Source: an uncultured Pseudobdellovibrionaceae bacterium (GTDB lineage Bacteria; Bdellovibrionota; Bdellovibrionia; Bdellovibrionales; JAMPXM01). From it: DNA of 12,244 bases. The position numbers were made by a program, and so were the translations under genes. Position 1 is the first letter of the stretch. Each line of letters opens with the position of its first letter. This document shows, one piece after another, positions 1 to 7,042 of the stretch. Under the pieces are notes generated by a model, which saw only the letters and a program-made list of their open reading frames with translations, was not told the DNA's origin and made no database searches. The stretch covers positions 1-12,244 of the forward strand of contig CAKQVW010000047.1 of assembly GCA_934277865.1 (NCBI GenBank), in the 5' to 3' direction.

Positions 1-18
1 ATCTACAGGAGTTTTCTC

Positions 19-471
19 ATGAAACATTTGATTCAAGTTAGTTTAGTAGCGGCAGCGGTGATTCTGGCTGGAAAATTCACGGTGCAGGCACACGAAGGTC
101 ACGACCACGATGCGCCAAAAGTCGTTGCGGCCCCCAAGGGTGGTTTGATCCAGCCGATTCAAGACGGATACGTCGAAGTCGTGGCGAAAGGAAAAGATCT
201 AAAAGTCTACATCTACGACCAGGCCGTGAAGCTTCAGCCGACCGCGAGTCTGGCTGCGAAATTGACGATTGGTGCAAGAGCCATCTTGCCGCGAACCAAA
301 GGGCCAATTGATCTGACATTGAAGACGATGCCCGAGTATTTTGAGACGACCTTTGATGCCAAATCTACCCATCGGTACACGCTGGTGATTTCTGTGGCAC
401 AGGCCGCGGAGAAGCAGTCGACGGCGTCGAAACCCAATGAACTAAAGTTTACCATCGAGCCGAGAAAGTGA
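19..471 (+). CDS. Periplasmic His-rich protein of a metal-efflux locus
   Basis: This 150-residue protein starts with a clear Sec signal peptide (Lys/His n-region, hydrophobic core about residues 5-20) and a likely cleavage after VQA-24. The mature N-terminus is then HEGHDHDAP, a His/Asp cluster suited to binding a divalent metal or copper. Residues 41-148 look like a compact beta-rich domain (VEVVAKGKDLKVYIYD; THRYTLVISV). A CAGGAG Shine-Dalgarno lies 7 bases before the ATG. The stop is 7 bases before the TolC-family gene, so the two are co-transcribed. Such small His-rich periplasmic proteins often accompany CzcCBA/CusCBA-type pumps. I infer a metal chaperone or sensor role; no exact family is recognised. 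The promoter lies outside the window. Confidence 0.8.
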   Translation: MKHLIQVSLVAAAVILAGKFTVQAHEGHDHDAPKVVAAPKGGLIQPIQDGYVEVVAKGKDLKVYIYDQAVKLQPTASLAAKLTIGARAILPRTKGPIDLTLKTMPEYFETTFDAKSTHRYTLVISVAQAAEKQSTASKPNELKFTIEPRK

Positions 472-478
472 GACTGCC

Positions 479-1768
479 ATGAACAATACCCTTCAGCGGC
501 TTTCGAGCATTTTCATGCTGATGGCATTCAGTCTGCTGCCTCATGGTGGCCACGCCAAAGCGGATGGGGCAGTCCTGGAAGTGAAGTTCGAAGATCTCAA
601 ATCACTTTTGGAAGAGCGCAATTCCCGTGTGCGGGCTGCTACACTTGAAAAGGAGGCAGCGGCATCGAGAACGGGCAGTCTTGGCCGGTCGTTTCTTCCC
701 AAGGTCGAAGTTTACGGAGTTCAAGAGGTCTTTCAGATCGATCAGTCGCCATGGCAGACCGAGCCGGCGTTTGGCGCGGAATTGAAGTCGAATCTTTTTA
801 ATGGAGGTAAGGATCGGGTGGAGTCGGAAATTCGATCCATAGCTTCGGAGCGACGGACGATTCTGCGTGATCAGGTTGTGGCCGAGGAGCTCCAGGAAAT
901 TCGCCGGCAGTTCTGGGAGATTGTTGCTAGCAAAGAGAAAATGGATCTCTTCGAGGCGATGTTGAAACTGAACTCGCAAAACTTGAGTTCGGCTGAGAGG
1001 CGCATTCGAAGCGGGGTTGCGACGGAGTCGGACCGGGTCGAATTCGAGATGAAGGCCGTCGACCTCAAGCGTGACTTGGCGGAAGTGAGACTGCGGCAAG
1101 CAAACACATTGCGGCTGTTTGCAGTTGGGCTTGGGTTTGATGACCAAACGAAGCTTCGACTTCCCGAGAAGATGGAACACAGTCATGATTTTGAGGACTT
1201 GGTTAAGCACGATGTGAAAGACCACGAGTTCCTCTTTCATGACGATGTTCTCAAAGGAAAGATGTCGGAACTCGCAGCATCTAAGGCCCGTCGAGTTTGG
1301 CTTCCCAAGTTGGAGGCATTTGCCGGCTACCGACGTTTCAATGAACGAGAAGAGGAGTCGAGCCCCGGCAGTCCAGGTCGTCGGGAGGAAACGGTGCTGG
1401 GACTCCGATTGTCGATGCACACAGATGATTTGATTGAATCGAGGCGTGAGGCACAGGCTCTTCATAAAGAAGCGGCTGCGGACTTTGAGAGAGCGGCCTA
1501 CAAGCGCCGCGAGATTGAGGCGCATGTGCACAATGAACTTTCGGAGCTGCGATTTCTGCATGACCAAGTTCACGATGCAGAAGCTAATATCGCGCGTGCC
1601 GAACGTTACTACAAACTGACGCAGTCGGAATATGCGCGCGGGGTGAAGAATTCGCCAGACGTGTTGGGAGCTTCGGAAAAGCTGTTTGAAAGTCGCCTGA
1701 AGCGAATTGAGATCATTCGGGAATTTCAGGTCGCAAAGGCCCACGTGCTTGCGAAGTTGGGTCGATGA
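479..1768 (+). CDS. TolC-family outer-membrane efflux channel (CzcC-like)
   Basis: A 429-residue protein with a signal peptide (cleavage probably near GGHA-26) and the duplicated outer-membrane efflux protein layout. Repeat one is about residues 36-225, with the strand/turn LPKVEVYGVQE at 73-83, FNGGKDRVESEI at 107-118 and long helices after that. Repeat two is about 255-429, with WLPKLEAFAGYRRF at 274-287 and a matching helical hairpin. The trimer would form the outer-membrane exit duct of a tripartite RND efflux system. A link between the repeats at about 234-254 carries five His among acidic residues, which is unusual and fits metal export. Length and two-repeat layout are normal for CzcC/CusC/TolC. 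The pump and adaptor are not in the window. The last 56 bases overlap the convergent membrane-protein gene. Confidence 0.88.
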   Translation: MNNTLQRLSSIFMLMAFSLLPHGGHAKADGAVLEVKFEDLKSLLEERNSRVRAATLEKEAAASRTGSLGRSFLPKVEVYGVQEVFQIDQSPWQTEPAFGAELKSNLFNGGKDRVESEIRSIASERRTILRDQVVAEELQEIRRQFWEIVASKEKMDLFEAMLKLNSQNLSSAERRIRSGVATESDRVEFEMKAVDLKRDLAEVRLRQANTLRLFAVGLGFDDQTKLRLPEKMEHSHDFEDLVKHDVKDHEFLFHDDVLKGKMSELAASKARRVWLPKLEAFAGYRRFNEREEESSPGSPGRREETVLGLRLSMHTDDLIESRREAQALHKEAAADFERAAYKRREIEAHVHNELSELRFLHDQVHDAEANIARAERYYKLTQSEYARGVKNSPDVLGASEKLFESRLKRIEIIREFQVAKAHVLAKLGR

Positions 1769-3026
1769 TCAAAAGGGCTGTGCAGGATTCGGGATTAATT
1801 TTGCACAGCCGCTCTCGGATGTCTTTGAGGCCGGATCTTGTTGGTGCCACAAGCCCACATTGATTTCCAGTTTGTCGCAAGGTGACGTCGGTCACAATCA
1901 GTCGGACGAGGTTCTTTGCCAGTGTTTCGCAAGACGCCCAATCGCCAATCTGAAGGCTTGGCATCTCCTTGGCGCGCGCGGGACGAAGAGTTGTCGTGTT
2001 GGCCGAAAACATGGAAAACCCAAGCGGCGACGGTGCTCCCAGTGCGTGCAAGGCTGGTAAACCCAACATCCCTGCAATGAGCAAAATCGCCAAACGGTTC
2101 TGTGGTGGACCTCGCAACGGAAAAAATTGGATCGAATGAGAGGCCCAATCGGGATTTTGAATATGTCGGGCAATGTGGCTGACGTGAATGGCGATGAAGA
2201 TCGTTGCAAACGCAGCCGGCAACCAGAAAAACTCGAGCGCCGACTTGTCTCCGATTTTCCTTAAACTTTGAAATGCAAGTAAAACGGCGAACCAGGTCAG
2301 CGCGGAAGCAACAGGAATTTTTCCTAGCCGTCTCTGGAGGCTGGTCGCCAATTCTGGATCGATCAAACAAGCCGTGGCGGCGAAGGTCAGATAGGGAAGA
2401 GCCAATGTCGGATGCACATACATCAAACAAAGGATAAAGACCGTGGCTAAGTTGGCAAAGATATTTGGCCGATACAAGAGACCAATTCCAATGCAAAGTT
2501 CGACGGCAATTGAAAGCGCTGGCAAGATGTCACGAGAGACCGCTAGCGGGAGGGGTTTAAAGAAATACAAGTAGTAGGCGGCAAAACCCGCCTGTGACTG
2601 AAACTCAATCCCGGAGAGATAAAGTGAATTGATCTTTTGAAGTCCGGCGATCAGAAAAAAGCTGGATGTAAATAAAATTGCGAGAGACCGCACCGTTGAG
2701 TCTTTCATGTTAGGATTCAGAATCAGTGCCATGAAGAGACAATTGAGAATCACTTGTGGGACAAATGCGCCGGTCGAAGAGTAAAAGGCCAGCCACGAAA
2801 TCGTCGTTGTGATGGCACCAAACAATAGCACGGCGGGCTTTAGCCCCAGATAGAAGAAACCGGCAAAGAGAACCGCCTTCAGTACCCAGAGGCCGCCAAG
2901 ATCTCGGAATGTCGCGGCTTCCGCCAAAAGCGGGACAATCAGATTGTCGCTGCTTCCTGAGAATTGAATGCCGATCATGAGTGCGCCCGCTAGGCTCATC
3001 GCTGCGGCTACTTGTCTTGCGATCAT
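1713..3026 (-). CDS. Polytopic membrane protein, possibly HTTM or DoxX/MauE-like
   Basis: From the ATG at 3026 this is a 437-residue integral membrane protein with roughly nine or ten hydrophobic segments, followed by a C-terminal soluble tail of about 85 residues containing four Cys. The central stretch (SFFLIAGLQKINSLYLSG, later ILPALSIAVELCIGIGLLYR) recalls HTTM/gamma-carboxylase-like and DoxX/MauE-like membrane proteins, but I cannot assign it firmly. It is the last gene of a minus-strand four-gene operon. An alternative TTG start at 3059 overlaps the upstream stop as TTGA and would add 11 residues; neither start has a strong Shine-Dalgarno. The 3' end runs 56 bases into the convergent TolC-family gene, so no terminator separates the two. 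Confidence 0.75.
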   Translation of the reverse strand: MIARQVAAAMSLAGALMIGIQFSGSSDNLIVPLLAEAATFRDLGGLWVLKAVLFAGFFYLGLKPAVLLFGAITTTISWLAFYSSTGAFVPQVILNCLFMALILNPNMKDSTVRSLAILFTSSFFLIAGLQKINSLYLSGIEFQSQAGFAAYYLYFFKPLPLAVSRDILPALSIAVELCIGIGLLYRPNIFANLATVFILCLMYVHPTLALPYLTFAATACLIDPELATSLQRRLGKIPVASALTWFAVLLAFQSLRKIGDKSALEFFWLPAAFATIFIAIHVSHIARHIQNPDWASHSIQFFPLRGPPQNRLAILLIAGMLGLPALHALGAPSPLGFSMFSANTTTLRPARAKEMPSLQIGDWASCETLAKNLVRLIVTDVTLRQTGNQCGLVAPTRSGLKDIRERLCKINPESCTALLIIDPTSQARGPLRPEIPE

Positions 3027-3055
3027 GGTGTGTTCCGATGCGGTTGGGTTAGGTA

Positions 3056-3418
3056 TCAATAGGTGTATCGAATCCGGCGAACTTTGGGGCGGCCGGCGGC
3101 GTCGACCTGAAACTCCACTTCTCCGCTCAATCCATTTTTGCCAAATCCCTTCTCAAAAAAACAGGCGTATTTTGATTCTTTGGATTTCGGTTCGCGCCGT
3201 CTGAATTTCAGAAGCTGCTGAAGTTCTTTCGGGCAGTCGCCAATTTGCGCGACCCGTTGATCAAGTAGCAAAAACTCGGTCGCTTTTTGTTCTTCGGCCT
3301 GCGTGGCATTTGGAACCATGGTTCGCTTCAGGCAGCGATCGTAGTTCTGCCGATGGTCGAGATCGGACTGGCAGTTCAAAAATGCAGCGAAAGCCGCGGC
3401 CAAGACAGCAGGGCTCAT
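3056..3418 (-). CDS. Small exported protein with TonB_C-like C-terminal strands
   Basis: A 120-residue protein starting at the ATG that overlaps the upstream stop as ATGA (bases 3415-3418), a classic translational-coupling arrangement. The reading frame stays open for another 83 codons upstream, but that part only shadows the neighbouring gene. The N-terminus (MSPAVLAAAFAAFLNC) resembles a short signal sequence lacking a strong positive n-region. Four Cys could form two disulfides in the periplasm. The C-terminus (GLSGEVEFQVDAAGRPKVRR) resembles the first beta strands of TonB/AgmX C-terminal domains (G-x-V-x-F-x-V-D-x-x-G), but the protein ends soon after, so a full TonB domain is absent. No transport role can be claimed. 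Confidence 0.72.
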   Translation of the reverse strand: MSPAVLAAAFAAFLNCQSDLDHRQNYDRCLKRTMVPNATQAEEQKATEFLLLDQRVAQIGDCPKELQQLLKFRRREPKSKESKYACFFEKGFGKNGLSGEVEFQVDAAGRPKVRRIRYTY

Positions 3419-4584
3419 CGTGCGGTCTCCGATTGTTTGGGTGTTTCGATACCACCTTGCGCGGGGACCGGAACCGAGTTTTGAATGGGACCGGCCTTCA
3501 GGAGGTAGGGGACAAGATTCTTGGTCTGAGGGATTTCTGATTTTCCCGATCCAAACCAAAACGGCATCAAGTTGCCAACGCTGGTGAGGCTTGCTCCAAT
3601 CTGCATCACATCGCGGACAGTTAAATTGGACGCCGACTCCACTTGCGAGTCGGCAATGCCGCGACAAAGTGGATGAAGAGTTAAGTCCGCATTTGGTTTC
3701 TTAGCTCGTACCAATCGTTTGCAGAGTTGTGGATCGACCGGGCAAGCAACACCCAAGTTTTTTGAGTGGGTGACGATGGCATCTCGAATCTCCTTTTCTG
3801 CATAGGTGCTGCAGTTGACAGACTCGTCCAGCGACGCATCGATAAGCTGAAATAAGTCAAGTCTTCGCCTTTGCACATAACGACCATTTTCGCATTTGAA
3901 ATACGGATTTGGTCCGTCGAGGAGATCTTCCCAGAACTTCATTCCGAGTTCGCTGGCGGAAACATCGGCGTAGGATTTCACCTTCGAGCCCTTGAGGCCC
4001 CATGGCCCATTTTCTTGTTCCACGTTAAATTTTAACGCATTTCTGAGGCGCTGGGCGCGCGTGCCGGTTTTGGACTTTTCAACGGCTAGATAGTTGAGAT
4101 ACCCGTGCGCAAAGAAGTGATCAATTTTGTCGATACCAATCACGAACTCGGTGTCGGATGTTTTGACCCGATAAGAGGGCACCCACATTTTGTAGTGAAC
4201 GCGAACCCAGTCTTTCATCATCGTGTCCTCAGCTTGCTTCGATCCAGCCCGCAATTCGTAAGCGGAGACGTTGCCGAGCACATCGTAGATGTCAGGGAAG
4301 TTTCGATCAAAGGTGTCGACCATGAGGTCTAAAAAGAGCTTTTGTGAGCACGCCCCGTTCGGATCGACATAAGGTTGACGTTCTAAGATCGAGTCGTAAT
4401 GTTCGGCGACCAACTGCAGCTTGTAGTTGAGGGCGTTGTTGATGAACTCGTTGGCAACCTTTGCCTCTTTGTCTGCGCGGGCCATGAAGTCATCAGGTTC
4501 GCCGGCCGAAGTCGCGAAAGGCAGTGCCAGTACGAGAATGGTGCAGCTCACGGCTTGCCGAACTCCTCTAAGTCGAAGATTCAT
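3415..4584 (-). CDS. Secreted Cys-containing protein of unknown function
   Basis: A 389-residue exported protein. The signal peptide is clear (MNLRLRGVRQ n-region, hydrophobic core, cleavage probably after TSA near residue 27). The mature part has about six Cys and several motif-like stretches: DKIDHFFAHGYLNYL (152-166), SYADVSASELGMKFW (204-218), PYFKCENGRYVQRRR (227-241) and DESVNCSTY (about 253-261). The pattern gives the impression of a conserved family seen in secreted proteins of Bdellovibrio-like bacteria, with possible metal-binding or catalytic His/Asp in DKIDHFFAHG, but I cannot name it. The Pro/Gln-rich C-terminal tail looks disordered. The ATG directly abuts the upstream TAA, and its own stop overlaps the next start, so it is translationally coupled on both sides. 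Confidence 0.78.
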   Translation of the reverse strand: MNLRLRGVRQAVSCTILVLALPFATSAGEPDDFMARADKEAKVANEFINNALNYKLQLVAEHYDSILERQPYVDPNGACSQKLFLDLMVDTFDRNFPDIYDVLGNVSAYELRAGSKQAEDTMMKDWVRVHYKMWVPSYRVKTSDTEFVIGIDKIDHFFAHGYLNYLAVEKSKTGTRAQRLRNALKFNVEQENGPWGLKGSKVKSYADVSASELGMKFWEDLLDGPNPYFKCENGRYVQRRRLDLFQLIDASLDESVNCSTYAEKEIRDAIVTHSKNLGVACPVDPQLCKRLVRAKKPNADLTLHPLCRGIADSQVESASNLTVRDVMQIGASLTSVGNLMPFWFGSGKSEIPQTKNLVPYLLKAGPIQNSVPVPAQGGIETPKQSETAR

Positions 4585-5865
4585 TTACGGGCTCCAGCTT
4601 CGCAGATCCGACTGCAGTTGGCGGGTTCGGTCTTGTAAGAGACGTCTGGTGTGCTCGGTGACAAGCCTTCGAACTTCTTCGCTTTCCAGACTGATGGGAA
4701 CAGAATTGATGGATTCTGTTCGCGCGCGCGAGCTGGAAGTGAGGCCAAAGGGCAATTCGCCCAGACTGGGTTCTTTGGCCAGTTGTTCAGCCATATAGGA
4801 TTGCACATGTCGCGACAGTGCTTGTGCCTGAGAGGGGCTGAGCTGGATGTAGTTTAAGATTTCGGTCAAGGCATTGGCGACGTCGTCTCGGGCACGGATG
4901 GCGTACATGTTGTCAGAGATGGCGTGCATGGGAAGTTGAAAGTCTCGGATCCCGCTAGACGTTTCAACGAGATTGTTCTGACCGCGATTGGAGTGGGTGT
5001 CGATGAGGTTATCTGTTCGTTTCTTATAGAGGTCGCTGACCAATCGCCTGAGGCTTGGATCTTGGCTTTTTAAGTAGTCGTCAAATCCTGCGAACACTTG
5101 GATGCGTCGACGAGTTTCATCGACGATTTCTTTTGGGGCGAACGCGGCTCCCACATGTGCCGTGAAATCGTGGAAGTGCAGGCGGCCAGATTTTGCCATG
5201 GGAAGTTCGCCACCGTCTAAGAAGCGCCGTCGGTACTCGTCACCGCTGAGGGGTTTGTTATCTGTTTCGTAAAAATTGATATGTAGTCGTCGAGGATCTC
5301 CCTCGGGGAATTGCCGATTGAAACTCTGAATGGCGTTTCGCAGCTCTTTTGCGTCCGGCATCACGACTTGGTTGGGCGATAGTTCGAAGCCAAACTTTTT
5401 TGCGTGAGAGGACCCAATTATCCGCAGAATCGAATCCGGATTGACCAGCACGTCGTTGAACCCCGGCGTTTCAAAGTAACGCTCCCAAGGTGTGGCGGGA
5501 TCTTTTTTAGTGAAGACGCGCCGAGCGCCTCCGAATCGGCCCGCAAGCGGCGTGCCTTCCGAGATATTGTCGGCGATTCCCGTTCGGAGAATGGCGTGTC
5601 GGATTTTTAGAAGGGGATTGAAGTCGTAGCCCAAGCGGCGTTTTAAGAGGTGAAAGTAGTCGGCACAGGTGGGTGACGTCGAAGCCTGCTTGAAAGCAAG
5701 AGAGGATCCCAAAGCGGGTGATAAAAAGAGAGAGGTGAGTTGAAGCAGTCCGAAAAGAAGGAAGCTGAGAAAAGTCGTGCACCGCTTGCGCGTGATCCAT
5801 CTCCATGCTCGGTTTTGAGCTTGGTGAGATTGCCGACGAAAGGCTGAACCGGGCCCCTTCTCCAT
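4585..5865 (-). CDS. Envelope protein of unknown function, first gene of operon
   Basis: From the ATG at 5865 this is a 426-residue protein. It has a basic N-terminal stretch of about 30 residues, one strong hydrophobic segment (TTFLSFLLFGLLQLTSLFL), then a mature domain with a single Cys (SPTCADYF). A long n-region of this kind fits an uncleaved signal anchor or a long signal peptide. Recognisable stretches are LHINFYETDNKPLSGDEYRR and SGRLHFHDFTAHVGAAF, the latter with three His; no family is recognised. The Arg/Leu/Ser-rich C-terminus is predicted helical. The frame stays open upstream to a TTG at 5982, but that lacks a Shine-Dalgarno and adds a low-complexity Lys/Arg/Pro extension, so I prefer 5865 (weak AGG, 6-base spacing). 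Its stop TAA abuts the next gene's ATG. Confidence 0.72.
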   Translation of the reverse strand: MEKGPGSAFRRQSHQAQNRAWRWITRKRCTTFLSFLLFGLLQLTSLFLSPALGSSLAFKQASTSPTCADYFHLLKRRLGYDFNPLLKIRHAILRTGIADNISEGTPLAGRFGGARRVFTKKDPATPWERYFETPGFNDVLVNPDSILRIIGSSHAKKFGFELSPNQVVMPDAKELRNAIQSFNRQFPEGDPRRLHINFYETDNKPLSGDEYRRRFLDGGELPMAKSGRLHFHDFTAHVGAAFAPKEIVDETRRRIQVFAGFDDYLKSQDPSLRRLVSDLYKKRTDNLIDTHSNRGQNNLVETSSGIRDFQLPMHAISDNMYAIRARDDVANALTEILNYIQLSPSQAQALSRHVQSYMAEQLAKEPSLGELPFGLTSSSRARTESINSVPISLESEEVRRLVTEHTRRLLQDRTRQLQSDLRSWSP

Positions 5866-5898
5866 ATGAAACCTATCGGTTTTTTTGGATGAATTCTT

Positions 5899-5927
5899 GA
5901 CTGGTTCTGGCCGGACTGGTTTTGGCC
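5899..5927. repeat. Tandem 14/15-bp direct repeat in divergent intergenic region
   Basis: GACTGGTTCTGGCC at 5899-5912 is repeated as GACTGGTTTTGGCC at 5914-5927, a 13 of 14 match with a 15-base period. It lies between the divergent starts of the envelope protein (5865, minus) and the H1-like peptide (6017, plus), where a regulator could bind. If the envelope gene really starts at the upstream TTG, the repeat would instead encode a Pro/Val/Lys duplication (KPVRPEPV). Confidence 0.6.
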
Positions 5928-6016
5928 CGAGACTCGAGAGGGGCCGACGAGAATTCCTGGACCTTGGCTTGGCTCGCGCCAAGAAATCGGATAAGTTTCA
6001 GCCTTAGGAGGAAATC

Positions 6017-6214
6017 ATGCGAACAAGTGCAACAAAGTCGAAAGCCGATTCACGTAAAGGGAACAAACGAGGCAAGCCGAGCCGCAAGTCATCAGTGGGC
6101 GCCGCCTCTAAGAGTAAGCCTCGCGTGAAGGGCGCTGCTGTTCCTCATCGTGGCAAAAAAGCTGTGAAGAAGAAAACCGCTGCCAAAAAAACCAAAGCCT
6201 CGAAGCGCGCGTAA
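6017..6214 (+). CDS. Lysine-rich histone H1-like small basic protein
   Basis: A 65-residue protein that is almost wholly Lys, Arg, Ala, Ser, Gly and Thr: 18 Lys and 7 Arg against a single Asp. The C-terminal half carries KKAVKKKTAAKKTKASKR, the AAKK/KKxA style of histone H1 C-terminal domains and bacterial H1-like proteins (Hc1/AlgP-type tails). Such peptides bind DNA or RNA non-specifically and condense the nucleoid, which is the likely role here. The start is secure: AGGAGG lies 6 bases before the ATG. It stands alone on the plus strand between divergent and convergent minus genes. A hairpin at 6242-6270 follows. The low complexity makes family assignment by similarity unreliable. Confidence 0.78.
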   Translation: MRTSATKSKADSRKGNKRGKPSRKSSVGAASKSKPRVKGAAVPHRGKKAVKKKTAAKKTKASKRA

Positions 6215-6241
6215 TTGCCGACCTCGAAGTCTGTCCGAATC

Positions 6242-6270
6242 TTCGGGCGCCAAATCTGAGTGCGCCCGAA
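6242..6270. terminator. Hairpin between convergent genes, probable bidirectional terminator
   Basis: Perfect 9-bp inverted repeat TTCGGGCGC (6242-6250) and GCGCCCGAA (6262-6270) with an 11-base loop. It sits 27 bases after the H1-like stop and 16 bases after the stop of the convergent minus gene. The T-rich tail is weak on both strands, so termination is inferred mainly from position and stem strength. Confidence 0.5.
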
Positions 6271-6286
6271 TCGTTTACCAGAAACG

Positions 6287-6760
6287 TTAATGGGAAAGCC
6301 CCGAGTCGTCGACAGCTCGACAAGACACAGAGCCGACGCTTGTTGCGGGGTCGAGAATCACACCACCGGCATTGACTCCCAGGTACCAGGATTCACTCAC
6401 GGGATCGAAGCCCATCTGGATTGATTCTTCCTTTGCGGCATCGACGACGACATCCATTGCCCAGAGAATTTGGCCGTCGTCGACGAGCACGGGCAGCCTT
6501 TCACCAATCGTTGCCGAGCTGGTGGAGAATTTTAGAACTCCATTTTCGAAAACTTGGACTGTGGCCGCTAGATCGTGAACGCCATGATTGAACTCCTCAG
6601 CATCTGTCACGACTGTGACGGAAATCTCCTCTTTGAGGTTTGCCGCGCATTAGAAGAACAGATGGGCCGGCAGGGCCGATGCCTTCGCAGAAATGAAAAG
6701 TCCTACTGAGAAAAGTGTCGCTGAGAAAATGGCTTTGGCCGAAATTGAAATGCTCTTCAT
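6287..6760 (-). pseudogene. Small exported protein gene interrupted by an in-frame stop
   Basis: Reading on the minus strand from the ATG at 6760 (GAGGAG Shine-Dalgarno about 7 bases upstream), the sequence encodes a good signal peptide (MKSISISAKAIFSATLFSVG... ending AKASA), then LPAHLFF. A TAA at 6650-6652 follows. The same frame continues without further stops as CAANLKEEISVTVVTDAEEF to a TAA at 6287, giving a beta-rich domain of about 120 residues with a second Cys (SVSCRAV) near the end. Signal and mature parts are in one frame, so a single substitution (for example from TAC, TAT, CAA or GAA) explains the break better than an indel. A GTG at 6610 could restart translation, giving a 107-residue product lacking the signal and first Cys. 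A sequencing error is possible. Family unknown. Confidence 0.65.
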
Positions 6761-6841
6761 AAACTGATCTCCTCTATGGGAGCACTCTTACTGCGTATTT
6801 TCGATGTCAGCTAAGGACGGCATCAAGTTGTAATCCGTCGG

Positions 6842-6863
6842 CGTTTCCTGGGGCGAGGAAACG
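6842..6863. repeat. 8-bp perfect hairpin upstream of interrupted exported gene
   Basis: CGTTTCCT (6842-6849) and AGGAAACG (6856-6863) form a perfect 8-bp stem with a 6-base loop. It lies between tRNA-Gly and the minus-strand exported gene, about 80 bases before that gene's start. No T-tract follows on either strand, so an operator or leader structure is as likely as a terminator. Confidence 0.35.
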
Positions 6864-6892
6864 GGAGAGAAACACACGAGTCAGGTTGTTTA

Positions 6893-6915
6893 AACTCAGA
6901 TTTTCAAATTGAGTT
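6893..6915 (-). terminator. Weak hairpin after tRNA-Gly
   Basis: AACTCA (6893-6898) and TGAGTT (6910-6915) pair around an 11-base A/T-rich loop, about 33 bases beyond the tRNA 3' end on the minus strand. The run of Ts that would make this a confident intrinsic terminator is missing. Confidence 0.25.
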
Positions 6916-6947
6916 AGAAATTCGATTGCCAAAAAGTGAGAGAAGAT

Positions 6948-7024
6948 TGGAGCGGGTGAACGGGCTCGAACCGTCGACCTATACCTTGGCAAGGTATCGC
7001 TCTAGCCAACTGAGCTACACCCGC
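6948..7024 (-). tRNA. tRNA-Gly(GCC)
   Basis: The complement folds as a complete 77-base cloverleaf. The acceptor GCGGGTG (7024-7018) pairs with CACCCGC (6958-6952). The D arm has GCTC/GAGC around AGTTGGCTA. The anticodon stem ATACC/GGTAT encloses loop TTGCCAA, giving anticodon GCC for glycine GGC/GGT codons. The T arm has GACGG/CCGTT with TTCGAGC. The discriminator is T and CCA is encoded in the genome (6950-6948). All stems are well paired and nothing suggests degeneration. Confidence 0.97.
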
Positions 7025-7042
7025 GCTCCGAAATGAGGACCC

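Noticed and set aside
602..1744. Long minus-strand open frame (380 codons) opposite the TolC-family gene
   Set aside because: Its translation has no coherent domain and it mirrors a gene with clear TolC repeats. It is a by-product of codon use.
3419..3667. N-terminal extension of the small TonB_C-like gene
   Set aside because: It lies wholly inside the preceding coding region in another frame, while the ATGA overlap provides a natural start followed by a signal-like sequence.
6948..7024. tRNA-Gly as an integration site of a mobile element
   Set aside because: No integrase, no partial tRNA copy and no direct repeat of the tRNA 3' end were seen in the window. Neighbouring genes look chromosomal.
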